A DNA stretch of 64,000 nt from Carettochelys insculpta (GCF_033958435.1 NC_134145.1:34995501-35059500); one strand, 5' to 3'; positions 45,099 through 56,559 are shown, counted from the stretch's first letter. The notes: generated from the letters alone by a model not told the origin. Program-made: numbers and translations.

Positions 45099-46588
45099 TT
45101 AGCGTCACTGAGAAAACTGCTGCCTTTTAATATATATCATGCATGCGTCCAAAGTGTGGGGGCGAGATCAGGGTGCCATGACATCCTCAAACAGGATTTA
45201 CTGCCTGATTTATGGATAAATTATAAAAGTGTGATATGCAACTTGATCATGTGACTAATGAGTGCTATAGAATACCTTGGAAATTCATAGTCTGATGCCA
45301 AAGGTTATGGGGAAAAAGCTAATGTTTAAGTTGGACAGGTTGCCAAAATCTCTGAAACACAAAGTGATATTGGACATAGCACTTATGAAAGTTAAAAAAA
45401 ATACTGTAAGCTTGTTTGTATATGGTGGAGAATGAAGGGCCATATCAGCTCCCATTGAAGTCAATAGAAAGTGTCTCACTGATGGCACTAGATCAGCAGA
45501 TGCACCATCTTAGATCACCAGCCTTTTGTGTTTCATGACAACAGCCATAACATGGCACAAATGCACTGAGTGTGACCTTTCATAACTGAGTTGCATATTC
45601 AAAATGTGTTCTAGGCTACCTTTGAATTTCGTTTTTTCTCAGGAAATTACTGTTCTGCAGAAAAATAGCAGATAAGTGAGGGAGATTCTACTGTTGGAAG
45701 CTTTGAAGTGAAAAAGTCCAGCAATCCTGGAAATGTAATTTGACTAGGCAGAGGAGTATGGAAAACCTGATCTCATGAGACTTGGTGTCTGTGTGAAGAA
45801 CTGGCAGATCATTTTGATCGTGCATAAAATGAAGCATCTTCATGGCATATGAAAGGTCATTTTATGGATTACATCTACCAAAATGCTTATGCCCCAGAGC
45901 TAGTGTTGGTGACTTGTATTCCATGAAAAAATTTAATGTATGTCAAACTGTTAAAAAACCCGTTGTGTGCAGAACTACAGCATTATACAGTGTATGTTCA
46001 TTTGTTCAGTACAGTTTATATTGTATGTGGTTGTGGGTTTTTTGTTTTGTTTTTATAGTGAGCTAGTTAACATACTGAATGACCAACAACAGGTCCAGCT
46101 AGAGTAACGGACCTCAGTCAATTACAAAAATACACATTCCACACTGATAAGCAGGGATTGAAATGGGACCGGCTGTGCAGAAAACAAAAGTCTCTATCAG
46201 CTGAGCTGAAAGAGAAATTCTTTGCCTGTTAGAAGTTAGTAGTTTGTCATAGTTATTTGGCCCAATCTCTAGTGTGATGTGATCACAAGCATTAAGGCAG
46301 TCTATTGTACTAAGATACCCATCAGCATGTCAGCTCTCTACTGTAGAAACAAGTGGCACAGCCATCTGATTTTAGGCTTATAAATTCCTTTTAATCCCCA
46401 TCATGGATCTTATCATTGCTACTGTTCTTACTGTTCTCAGCTGTCTTCAAGGCAATAATTGGTTCATGCATAGGCAGTTCTAACCCCACCAGCCAGGGAA
46501 GAAGGGGAAGCTATGGGAGAGCACTGTTCCACCAATCTAATGAGAGTAGGTGACACTCTCCAGCACTTTGGAATATTGCCTGGATAGT
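45099..46588. other. Stretch without recognisable gene
   Basis: Unassigned AT-rich sequence; no motif found. Confidence 0.5.
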
Positions 46589-47120
46589 CTATGCCAGGGA
46601 TCGGCAACCCCCAGCCTGCGTGGCACTTTTGGCACACAAGCAAATTTTAAGTGGCACATGGTGGAAGCTCAGCCCCGCCCCTCCTTCCCCCATCCAGCAT
46701 GGGAGGGGGCCAGAGCACAGGGCAGGGGCCAGAGCCCACACTAGAGAGTGGGGTCAAAGTCCCCTCCAGAATACAGGGCCAAAGCTGGAGACCCTACTGG
46801 AGCCCAGGGCCAGAATTCCCACCAGAGTGTGGGGCCGGAGCCAGGGCCACTCCTGGAGCACAGGGCCAGAACCCCTACCAGTGGTGGAGATGGAGTTGGA
46901 GCCAGGGCCCCTGCCAGAGTCCAGAGCGGGAGCCTCCCTCAGAGTGTGGGGCTGGAGCCACAACCACTGCTGCGTGCTTCCACCATAGCACAGGGCTGGA
47001 ACTGGAGACCCCATTGTATGCTCCTGCTGCAGCACAGGGCTGGGAAGCCATTGCAGAACCCCTGCCAGAGCACAGGAGTGGGACCAGAGTCCCCACTGCA
47101 CGTTCCCATTGCATGCCTTT
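46589..47120. repeat. hAT-like element, left end and G-rich body
   Basis: CAGGGATCGGCAACC (46595-46609) followed by TTTTGGCACACAAGCAAATT matches the layout of a hAT terminal sequence. The body has phrases such as GGGGCTGGAGCCA and CAGGGCCAGAACCCC in loosely periodic order, giving 115-173 codon chance frames. No matching right end (GGTTGCCGACC) is present. Confidence 0.5.
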
Positions 47121-49940
47121 TAAGTCGCTTAAGGTAAGCTTTCTGTGCCTGGATTTGCCCAGTGCTCTGTGACGCTGGGAGAGTGCCTGTCTACTGTGTG
47201 CTTTGTCATGAATGAGCAAATGTTTGTAAAGTGCTTGGAGAGTTGAGGGAAAGGCACTATAACAGCTCATGATAGTAACAAGGTTGGACATTCACTTTGA
47301 CATTTCACAATGACAAATAGTTAAACTGTTCCTTTAACTTTATTTAAATATGTTTTTGGAATCATTTCACATTATGGCTCATTGTATGTCTCTTATCTAC
47401 AACCACAGTATTTATTTGAAGGCTTTATGTGCTGCTGTGAGACAAATATACTAACAGAGTCACTGCCAAGCATTCAAAACTCATAATTGTCCTTACAATG
47501 AATTTGTATTTGATGTCTCCATGCTCCATTTTGACCCATTAAAGAGTAAGGTTCCCCAGTGTCCAAATGGTAAAGCTCTGCATCATAATATATTTATTAA
47601 TTAAGCTCTTGTAAGTAGAACTATTAGTGAGTTAAAAAGTATCACTGGCACTTGGACCATGCATAAAGGTCAAATTTTACACTCTGCCTCGGAAAGGTAG
47701 CTGACATCTGGTCTGTGCTTTTTCCAGAAGTTTCACAAACCCTGGATATTCATGAATAAAAATACTTTGTTTATTTCACAGAAATGACATGATGACCTGG
47801 AGATGAGTTCTAGTGGCAGATTGGACACCAGGAACTAAATAGGGCTCATTACAGTTTGTTTTCTAAGGTATTATATAATCCAGTTACATTTGTAAAGGAG
47901 TGTGCTTTGTCAGTATTATGTATATAATAAATTGCATTTTCCCCTAGTGTAACTTTTTTAAAAACACCTAATCTGACATTTGTCCCTGATGCTACAGTCC
48001 ACTATAGTCACAGGAAAATTGGAATTTATTCCCACTGTATGCAATGGACCCTGTCAATGAGTTCATCCCTGCAAAAAAATCACTCAGTTTGTGATCATTA
48101 ATCATTCTATTGCATCACTGCTTAAGTCCGGCTCAATTTACAGTAAATGACAACAGAATCCTCCGAACAAATCCTCTTCCCTTTTCGTAATATTGTGTGA
48201 ACAAGAACAGCAAAAACTCCCTAGAGGTAAGGTGCTTTGATAGATGAAGAAATGCTAGAAAGGATCATAGATCTGTGAATTAAAGTTTCATGGTCCATGG
48301 GAAAACTACATGACAATAGGATAATGCAGTGATTCAAAATTTAACAAGTTATGAAAATAAAATGGACTTTTTTAAAAATTTGGTCTGTCAAATCTTTATT
48401 ACTGGTGCTGGTGCAAAAGAAGGAAAGAGCCCAGTGCAAATGTTAGAGCTCAGACTTATCTAACTCTTCTTATGAGCACAGTTGATGTGGAAATAACTGA
48501 AGCAATAAAAGTCATTCACATGGAGACACTTTTCAGAGGAGAACCACACTTTATAGTTTAAGAAATCTCAGCCTTATATGGATTTAAACAACTCATTTAG
48601 AATAACTCTAATGAGACTATGCACCTAGATTCCCTAAGGAATCTCTGACAATACAAGCCTAAATTTCCAGGCTGGATTTTCTCTCAATACTTTTTCTCCT
48701 GTTGCAGAATATTGTTGTAATGTTATATTGCACAAGGATCAACATGCCCAAAATCTGCTGTATAGTTAATGGAAATAATGTTTTAGTGGTTGAAATACAT
48801 CTCCATGTCTGCAGAATGGTTTTCTGTGTTCATGCTGATGACATGTGAGAGAGTTTTTCAAATTGTAGTGTTGTTTAATTTCTTATTTTATAGTACTTAA
48901 TTGATTTTTAGATAAAAAATTACAATGAAACAGCTGAAGCCATTCCAGTACAAGTGAAAGAAATATATAAACATGCAAGTATAGGTATAAAGCACTGTTT
49001 TTCTAACTAAACATATTTGGTTCACATGTGGCATGAAAAAACATAGTAGTCCTTTTGTTCTCTCAGCAACACAGAAGTTGCCTTTTGGATCCCTGGGCAA
49101 GAAGTCCGGCTGCAACTTCCTTAAATAACTCAGTGCAGTTCCAAGAATCTAGTGTAATTCATCCTCTCATACTTTGCTACAAACCCTTGTTCCTGTACTG
49201 GAATTTCTCATTTCCTCTTTCTTCCAAACTCACTACATCACTGAACAAACTGATGGGAGCTTAATTATGGAAAAGGCCAAATGTTTAAATAATGAAAGTA
49301 TGTACTTCTTGTTTTTGAGTTTAGTTATGGAATGAAACAGACCCACAGATCCCCTAAAAGTCTGGGGGCTCAGGAGTACTGAGAAATAATTTCTCTAATG
49401 GATAAGAAAATTGTTTAACCTTCAGGTGATTAAAGAAATTCACTTACAATGATTGTCCTATATTGAAGTAATTGTTTTCAGAAGTTTAAAGATCTATATT
49501 TTCCCAGCCAACCCATGTTTACATCTTGAGGGGCTGGGTGAGGGAGTGGCCAGACACCTGACTTTGTATTAGGTTGGCTTATTTTCTATTAGTTTATGTG
49601 TTACGGTACACCAATGGAGGCATTGGTAAATTGCTTGGCAGTGGCCATAGTTAGTGGATGCTGCTAAGCAAAAAATTATTGGGGATGGCAAAATAATAAG
49701 ACTTTGACTTCTAGACAATAGACTTCGATTGCCAAAGTTTCATAATTGTAACATAGCTATGCACATCTGTATACCACATAAACCAAAACAGACATTTTAA
49801 ATTAACCCTTGGTATTTGTGTGCAGAGGTGCAGCCAACACTCGTGTTTGTATGTGTCAGGAAAAGAGGGAAGGAGTGTAAAGAAAAGTCAGGCTGAAACA
49901 AAGGAGAGGCTCTCAACTTGGTTCTCCAGTCTCTTGTTAT
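47121..49940. other. Stretch without recognisable gene
   Basis: Unassigned, AT-rich. GTAAAGTGCTTGGAGAG (47227-47243) and AAAGGCACTATAA (47250-47262) resemble an old retroposon tail. No open frame with a recognisable domain. Confidence 0.45.
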
Positions 49941-50353
49941 ATGGGCCACATCTACACGTGCCGGCTACTTCGAAGTAGCAGTGCCAACTTCGAAATAGCG
50001 CCCGTCACGGCTACACGTGTTGGGAGCTATTTCGAAGTTAACATCGACGTAAGGTGGCGAGACGTCGAAGTTGCTATCCCCATCAGCGTTCAACGTCGAA
50101 GTACAGAACATGTAGTCGTTGCGCATCCCGCAACATCGAAATAGCGGGGTCCGCCATAGTGGCCATCAGCTGAGGGGTTGAGAGACGCTCTGCCCAGCCC
50201 CTGAGCTCAATGGTCGCTGCGTGCAGCGGCCCCTTAAAGGTCCCCACCCCCTGCCTTCCTGTGCAGGAAGCTGAGAGAGCGTGCAGGCAGCAGCATTGCC
50301 ATGCAGCTAGCCTGCACGCTCTTCTGCAGCCAGAAGAACCCCCCAGCGTTGTG

Positions 50354-51474
50354 ATGGCTGCCCCCCAGCCCCCTAAGCGCCCCCAGGGCACCCCCCCCAA
50401 GGGGAGCCAGGGCTCGCAGGCTGGCAGCCAGGCGGGGAAACGGCAGTGGGGCCCCTCCTGGACGGAGGCCGAGCTTTGGGACCTGCTGGGGCTCTGGAGT
50501 GAGGAGGAGGTGCTCCAGGTAATGGGCAGCAAGAGGCGGAACGTGGATGCGTTCGCTCGGCTGGCCGAGGGCCTGGCCGCCCGGGGTCACCCTGCCCACA
50601 CTCCTGACCATGTCAGGAGTAAGGTGAAGGAGCTGCGGCAGGGTTACGCCCGGGCCCGGGATGCGGCCGGCCGATCTGGGGCCGCCCCCGTCACTTGCCC
50701 CTTTTACAGGGAGCTCAGGGCCATTCTGGGCCCCCGGCACACCTCCTCCCCTCCAGCCACCCTTGATACCTCAGCCGACGAGCCCCAGCAGGCCCCAGAG
50801 GCACAGTCTGCCCCGGAGGCAAGCCCCGCACCCCGGGGGGCCCCCCAGGAGCCCACCCCCGGGGCACCGGAGGAGGAGGAGGAGGAGGAGGAGGAGGGGG
50901 AGTCCTCCTCCAGCGACGCCAGCCTCCGGATCGCCATCCCATCCCAGAGCTCCAGCAGGGCGTCCGCCCACCGGGTGTCCCCCGACCGTGGGAGTGGACC
51001 ATCAGGTATGTACCCCCCCCACCCCCGGTGCACACCCCCGAGGTTGAGGGGCGGGAGTAATAGATATGACCAGGGCCCTCCACATGCCCAGATGACCATG
51101 GCCCCAAGGACAGCAGTGGCATGTCCCTCAGAAGAGTGCATCAGCCCCTGCCCCCCAGCACGACAGTGCCATGCCCCATCCCTGGGGGTGGGGGGAGCGG
51201 AACCTCTAGGGTCCCCCGGGGGGGAAGGGGTGGGACACCCAGCAGCAGCAGCAGCAGCATCTCCCGGGGACGGGGATGGGGAACCAGCAGCAGAGGGGTG
51301 GGGGGACAAGGGCCACGGCTTGGGGCCCACACTAATGGCTGTCTCCACTCTTCTTCCCCCCTGTGTTCCACAGTTGCACCATTGGAAGGACCGGAGAGCA
51401 CCGGCGAGGTGTCAGTGGTCCCGGACAGCCCACCGGGGCCATCACTCCAGGCCAGCCCCTCGGCGGAGCACTGA
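50354..51474 (+). CDS. Harbinger Myb/SANT-like DNA-binding protein (two exons inferred)
   Basis: Partner protein that helps the Harbinger transposase bind the element ends and reach the nucleus (known for the family). Start chosen at ATG 50354, which gives MAAPQPPKRPQ and the Myb-like domain (residues about 32-126: WGPSWTEAELWDLLGLWSEE, then HVRSKVKELRQGY, then CPFYRELRAILG). A Pro/Ala-rich linker and a nine-Glu run (about 173-181) follow. An intron is inferred at 51006-51373 (CAG/GTATGT donor, CCACAG/TT acceptor). Joining keeps frame exactly (GTT Val), giving 250 residues to TGA 51472-51474. That stop and TGA 51493-51495 look like CGA to TGA changes, because the same frame continues open as a helical C-terminal region (51526-51921). 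An ATG at 50210 is in frame upstream. Confidence 0.78.
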
Positions 51475-51495
51475 CCAGCCCCACGGCAGGGATGA

Positions 51496-51921
51496 CGGCG
51501 GACCCAGCACCACCACCTGACGGCGATGGACCCCCAGCTGCCGGCCATCCATCGTCGGCAGCTGGAGGTCGCCGAGCAGTGGCTGCGGGTGGAGGAGTGG
51601 CGCCTCCAACTACAGGAGCGGTCGCTGGCCTGGCGCCAGGAGGCTTGCGGGGCTTTTATGGGGACATTCGACCGTATCACGGACTACCTGGCCCCCAATG
51701 CCACGCCGGCTGCCGCTGCACCCACCCTGCCTGCTCCACCCGCTGCGCCATCCGCCGTCGCACCGCCACCCGCCACCGAGGGCCCTTCTGCCGAGGGGGA
51801 CCTGGAGCCAGCTGACACCCTTTGGCCATATCTACCGGTCCGCCCGGCCCCCAGCCAGCCCCAGCCAGGGCTGAGGCCAAGGCATGGGTTGTGGTCGCCC
51901 ACCCCCAGCACTGGACATTAG
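51496..51921 (+). pseudogene. C-terminal part of the Harbinger Myb-like protein, beyond two TGA codons
   Basis: This frame is the same as exon 2 of the Myb-like gene. It has MDPQLPAIHRRQLEVAEQWL and EEWRLQLQERSLAWRQEACG, an amphipathic, Arg/Gln/Glu-rich helical stretch of the kind found at the C-terminus of Harbinger Myb-like proteins (probably coiled coil). A Pro/Ala-rich tail to the stop at 51919-51921 follows. Two TGA codons at 51472 and 51493 separate it from exon 2. It could still be translated from its own ATG at 51526, but this seems less likely than simple decay. Confidence 0.6.
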
Positions 51922-52305
51922 GGGGTGTGGGGCCCAGGACGTGGCGCCTCCTCCCCCTTTGTATATATCCCCTCAGTTTAATGTTCTTTTGTAAACAGTT
52001 TTTATATTAGACCCCTGTTGTTATGCTGATCCCTGCCCCCCTATGTACATAGTTCTCCCCTTCCTTGTCTTCCCCTTTCATCTTATCTTATTTATAATAC
52101 ATATATATAATTTTGATTTTGCCTGTAAATAGTTAGTCATGATAATAATAATAAGAGTTCAACAGATATTTGACTTGATGAACAAATGTCTGCTTTTATT
52201 TACAAGAAAAGTGGTGGGGGGTGCTCTTGGGTGCTCTGTGGTGTGGGCGTAGGGGCAGGGAGTGTTGTGGAGGATGGTTGGGTGCAGTGGGGGGTCTGCG
52301 AGCAT

Positions 52306-53712
52306 TCACCCTGTGGCCTCGTCGAACTGGGTCCGCAGGGCCTCCCGGACCCGGGTCCCTTTGGGGTCCACCTGGCGACTGGGGGCAGTGGATGGCTGCA
52401 CATCGGCCCTACCGGCCTCCACAGCCCATCCCTGAAAGAATGCCTCTCCCGTGCTCTCCACCAGGTTGTGTAGGGCGCTGCACGTGCCCACAATCTGGGG
52501 GATGTTGGTGGGGCCCGCATCAAGGCGGGTGAGGAGACAGCTCCAGCGCCCTTTGAGGTGGCCAAATGTGCACTCCACCACCTGGCGCGTGTGGTTCAGG
52601 CGCATGTTGAAGCGCTCCTGGGTGGCTAACAGGTGGCCTGTGTATGGGTGCATGAGCCAGGGCCGGAGGGGGTATGCCGCATCTGCGATGGTGCAGAGGG
52701 GCATGGTGGTGTCCCCCACAGGGATCTCCTGCTGGGGGATGTAGGTCCCCGCCTCCAGCCGGCGGCACAGCCCCGAGTTCCGGAATACCCGGGTGTCGTG
52801 GGTGCTACCAGGCCAGCCCACGTAAATGTCCAAGAAACAGCCCCGGCTGTCCACCAAGGCCTGGAGGACCACAGAATGGTAGCCCTTCCTGTTTAAGTAG
52901 CGTCCTCCACTGTCCTCCGGGGTGTGGATGGGGATGTGGGTCCCATCCAGAGCCCCGAAGCAATTGGGGAAGCCCAGGGTGGCAAACCCCGTGATGGCGG
53001 CATCCGGGTCCCCAAGCCTCACGAGCCTATGGAGGAGCAGGGCGTTGATGGCGCGGACGACCTGCAGGGGAAGCACATGGGAGAGCACCAATGAGGGGTG
53101 TGCAGGGTGTGTGTGGCCCTCCCCTGCCAGGGCCCCCCTCCCCTCCCTTCCCATCCCCTGCCAGGGCCCCCCTCCCCTGCCAGGGCTTACTCCCCCTCCC
53201 CCCGTGGGTCCTCTTACCTCCATGAGGACAGCCCCAACGGTGGCCTTGCCGACGCCAAACTGCTGGCCCATGGATTGGTAGCTGTCTGGAGTGGCCAGCT
53301 TCCAGACAGCGATGCTGACCCATTTCTCCACAGTGAGGGCACGCGGCATGAAGGTGTCCTGGTGCCTCAGTGCGGGGGTGAGCCACTGGCATAGCTCCAG
53401 AAATGTCTGCCGGCTCATGCAAAAGTTCTGGAGCCAGCGGTCATCGTCCCACTCTCCGAGCACCAGCCACTCCCACCAGTCGGTGCTCATGGGGTAGCTC
53501 CACAGCTGGCAGCATGTGCGGCGGGGGGGAGGGCGGGGGGCTGCAGGGTTTGGGGTTGCTTCCTCCTCCCCTGCAGGCAGCTCCTCCTCTGTGGCTAGGA
53601 TGTGCTCAGCTGCCTCCTGCATGGCATCGAGCAGGGCGAGCACTGCTCCTGCAGGGGCGGCTGGGTGGACCTCTGGCTGCTGCTGCTGCTGCTGCTGCTG
53701 CTGGGGGTCCAT
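52306..53712 (-). CDS. PIF/Harbinger DDE transposase
   Basis: Cut-and-paste transposase of the IS5/PIF/Harbinger superfamily; cuts at the TIRs and makes a 3-bp target duplication. Start chosen at the ATG before the poly-Gln run (53712; MDPQ then CAG-encoded Gln). An in-frame ATG upstream adds up to 21 residues. The protein has an N-terminal acidic helical region, a helix-turn-helix-like block (KWVSIAVWKLATPDSYQSMG, about residues 130-149), then DDE_Tnp_4 blocks GALDGTHIP (about 201-209), WPGSTHDTRVFRNS (about 248-261), DAAYPLRPWLMHPYTG and ECTFGHLKGRW. A 156-bp segment (53062-53217) has GTAAGA and CTGCAG intron borders in phase 0; removing it gives 416 residues with conserved flow (LMEVVRAINALLL). 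The frame is open with or without it. Convergent with the Myb-like gene. Confidence 0.9.
   Translation of the reverse strand: MDPQQQQQQQQQPEVHPAAPAGAVLALLDAMQEAAEHILATEEELPAGEEEATPNPAAPRPPPRRTCCQLWSYPMSTDWWEWLVLGEWDDDRWLQNFCMSRQTFLELCQWLTPALRHQDTFMPRALTVEKWVSIAVWKLATPDSYQSMGQQFGVGKATVGAVLMEVRGPTGGGGVSPGRGGGPWQGMGREGRGALAGEGHTHPAHPSLVLSHVLPLQVVRAINALLLHRLVRLGDPDAAITGFATLGFPNCFGALDGTHIPIHTPEDSGGRYLNRKGYHSVVLQALVDSRGCFLDIYVGWPGSTHDTRVFRNSGLCRRLEAGTYIPQQEIPVGDTTMPLCTIADAAYPLRPWLMHPYTGHLLATQERFNMRLNHTRQVVECTFGHLKGRWSCLLTRLDAGPTNIPQIVGTCSALHNLVESTGEAFFQGWAVEAGRADVQPSTAPSRQVDPKGTRVREALRTQFDEATG
53062..53217 (-). other. Inferred intron in transposase gene, stop-free
   Basis: On the minus strand the donor GAG/GTAAGAGG is at 53217 and the acceptor TTCCCCTGCAG ends at 53062. 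It has 156 bp, divisible by three, phase 0 on both sides, and no stop in the transposase frame. Unspliced reading inserts a Gly-rich 52-residue stretch between LMEV and VVRAINA, which no conserved block supports. Confidence 0.72.
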
Positions 53713-54073
53713 GACTGCGTCGCTGGAGGTGCGCGTGCCTATGGCTCTGCAGACTGCGTGCTGTGCAGGCTGCATGTGTCTGGGAGGGACCCTTTAAGGG
53801 AGCGGCTAGCTGTTGCCCCGGAAGCGCTAGTCCGCCCTGTGACCCTGTCTGCAGCTGTTCCTGGCACCCTTATTTCGATGTGTGCTACTTTGGCATGTAG
53901 ACGTTCCCTCGCAGCGCCTATTTCGATGTGGTTCTGCCCAACATCGTCGTTGAACGTCGACGGCACCAGCCCTGGAGGACGTGTAGACGTTATTCATCGA
54001 AATAGCCTATTTCAATGTTGCTACATCGAAATAAGCTATTTCGATGTAGCGTGCATGTGTAGACGTAGCCATG

Positions 54074-54247
54074 ATGTGATATATCAATATGTGAGACTGA
54101 ACACAGACAAATACAATCATATTTAAAAAGGGGTGTCAGTTTAAGCATATCATTTGCTTTCTCTGTAACACCACTAGAGAACAGCATGTATAAATCTCCC
54201 AGTCAGTATGGTATGGTTTCCTGTACTATGTTTTTATTTAATATGTT
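54074..54247. other. Spacer between two Harbinger elements
   Basis: A 174-bp AT-rich spacer. No motif recognised. Confidence 0.7.
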
Positions 54248-54250
54248 CAT

Positions 54251-54686
54251 GGCTGTGTCTACACGTGCCCCAAACTTCGAAATGGCCATGCAAATGGCCA
54301 TTTCAAAGTTTACTAATGAAGCGCTGAAATGCATATTCAGCGCTTCGTTAGCATGCGGGCGGCAGCCGCGCTTCGAAATTGACGCTCCTTGCCGCCACGC
54401 GGCGCGTCCAGACGGGGCTCCTTTTCGAAAGGACGCCGCCTACTTCGAAGTTCCCTTATTCAAATGAGCTCATGGGAATAAGGGGACTTCGAAGTAGGCG
54501 GCATCCTTTCGAAAAGGAGCCCCGTCTGGACGCGCCGCGCGGCGGCAAGGAGCGTCAATTTTGAAGCGCGGCTGCCGCCCGCATGCTAATGAAGCGCTGA
54601 ATATGCATTTCAGCGCTTCATTAGTAAACTTCGAAATGGCCATTTGCATGGCCATTTCAAAGTTTGGGGCACGTGTAGACACAGCC
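54251..54686. mobile_element. Palindromic Harbinger MITE (436 bp)
   Basis: TIRs GGCTGTGTCTACACGTGCCC and its inverse; target duplication CAT at 54248-54250 and 54687-54689. The two halves are exact-length arms of 218 bp, with the centre between 54468 and 54469 inside GAGCTC, and are nearly perfect inverted copies (for example CTTCGAAGTAGGCGGC mirrored). A perfect foldback of this length is a recent structure. Open frames inside are chance, mirrored on both strands. Confidence 0.92.
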
Positions 54687-54689
54687 CAT

Positions 54690-56559
54690 ATGCTATGTCT
54701 TTTTGGTTTGCTAAACAACGCATAATGTTATAATAATTGTTTTACTGTTATATGTAATGGTGTATCACCTCAGAACACCTTCTGGAGCCCTATTACCCAA
54801 GTAAAAGCTATCTCTCTATGAACAAAGTGCATCCAACTCAATTGCTGGACAAACAAGAGAGCTTGACACAGCCATAGAGTCTAGCAAAATAATTGTCTCT
54901 TTTCAAGCCAGGAAGACTGAACTCTTCAGGTTCAAACTTGACTGCTCCTCATAGCATCAGATGAGCGAGTGTTGAATATGAATAGAATTAAGGCATGTAT
55001 AGGAGAAATTGGACTGTGACACTGATTTTCATGGAGTTACCTTTATTTCCATTGGTGTGAGTGAGGAGTGAATCAGATATGTATCTTTTGTTTGTGGTTA
55101 ATATGGACACACATATGTTATATTTACTTTCATGTCCACAAATACAACCTCTGCTTTAAATTCCAGTTCCATTCCTTTTTCTCTCTGCCTTCCAGTACCA
55201 ATGTCCTTCCCAGCCAGTCCCAATCTCCGAATCTACAGTAGCCTCCAATTTCTCTCTCCTTACCCCTGCCCACCTGTCTCCCCCTCCCACCGAAGTCTCC
55301 TTGTTACAGTCTCCTACCCCCACTCCCTCAGAAGGTTTGGTTCTTGTTCTCACTACATTTGGATCAGGTGGCTTCATCCTCCACACTGCATGGGTATCAG
55401 AGGCTTGTTGAAAACAAAGGAAAGACGGGCTCCCTGCACAGATTTTAGATGTCTGAACTTTGCAGGGCCTGCAGCAGTCCAGAGCTGCCATTGCAGGGAT
55501 GTCCTGTTCAGTCCCAGAGTGAAGCAGACCCAGAGCAGATGGAATCTGCATGGGAATTTACCTGCTAAGATGTAAGACATTTCTACTGAATATGAACAAA
55601 TGGGAATTTTTCATCCCCAATCAAATTTGGGCAGATGTTCACAGGAACAACATAAGGCACATTCTTGGCCCAAAAGCCAACCTGTCAAGCAGTGGCCAAT
55701 AAGCCTCTGCAGGTCCCAGGGCAAGGTGTGTGTGTGTGGGCCTGGTTCTGTGTCCACAAAAGGGTTGGGGCTCCAGGTAGAAGGGGCCTGTCTGGAAATA
55801 GCCAGCCCTCAGCACAACCTGGACCACGGTGCTGGTCCCTCTCCTCTAGTCCCCAGTTCTCCACTGAGCACCCAGAGTGGTATTGCAACACTTCATCTGT
55901 AATTCAAAGAGGTCTGAGGCTCCAGCTGTCACCACTGCTGCAGTGGAAAGCAATGGTGGCCTGGAGCTGTGGGCCCCTTAGAATTGTTAGGCTCCTGGGC
56001 AGCTGCACTCTTTGCCCCTGCCATTCCATCAGCAGACCTTCTGCTAAATGTCAAGTTCCTGCTTCAAAAAGCCTGAGGGTGCTAGAGCTTTAAAAAAGGT
56101 TTTCTGGAATTTTTTAACCTGAACAATACTGTAGTTGTCCAAAGTCCTGTTCTCAGGAATGGACGTACATATTATCAACATTTAAAAAAATAATCATAAT
56201 CCACAGCTGGACACCAGGCAGGCAAATTTTCAGCTGAATGGTTAAAATTCAGCAAAGTTACAAGCAACGGAAAACAGGATCTTAAAACTGGAGGTGCCAG
56301 ACTGCCCTAGTAATATGAAGTGTTAATATCCATCTGTGTAATTAAAGCCCCTAATTCCCCCTGGAGAATATCGATGATGTACTAGTACACAATGTTTAAA
56401 CCAAATTTTAAAGCTAAATTGGAGCCAGGTCAGGTTCCATGAGCTCACAAGTAAGCAATGAGAAGACAGAGACTGGAACATAAGAGTCTTGATCCGTGGG
56501 AAAAAGTGGGGAGAAATAAAAGCAGTGATTAAAATCATGTTTATTACATATTGGCCTGC
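54690..56559. other. Stretch without recognisable gene
   Basis: 55130-55580 gives a 147-codon frame with no domain on one strand and 131 codons on the other. 55690-55900 is GC-rich with chance frames. No element recognised. Confidence 0.45.

Larger units (their letters stand above)
49944..54070. mobile_element. PIF/Harbinger DNA transposon, 4127 bp, nearly complete
   Basis: TIRs GGCCACATCTACACGTGC (left) and GCATGTGTAGACGTAGCC (right) are flanked by ATG at 49941-49943 and 54071-54073. Between them are the two Harbinger genes in convergent orientation: a Myb/SANT-like gene on + and a DDE transposase on -. Non-coding subterminal sequence carries TTCGAAGT and TTCGAAATAGC repeats. The interior is GC- and CpG-rich, in strong contrast to flanking DNA, as expected for a copy that has not had long to lose CpG. 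The element has the parts of an autonomous copy, but the Myb gene carries probable nonsense changes. Confidence 0.93.

Noticed and set aside
50704..51348. Long minus-strand frame (214 codons) opposite the Myb-like gene
   Set aside because: It is Pro/Gly/Ser-rich low complexity and antisense to a GC-rich coding exon and its intron. This is expected by chance in such DNA.
51526..51921. Separate small gene with its own ATG
   Set aside because: It is in the same frame as exon 2 of the Myb-like gene and matches the C-terminal region expected there, so it is treated as that gene beyond two stops.
54251..54686. Mirrored frames (82 and 93 codons) with similar protein sequence on both strands
   Set aside because: They arise because the element is a perfect palindrome. 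The same peptide on both strands is a symmetry effect, not two genes.
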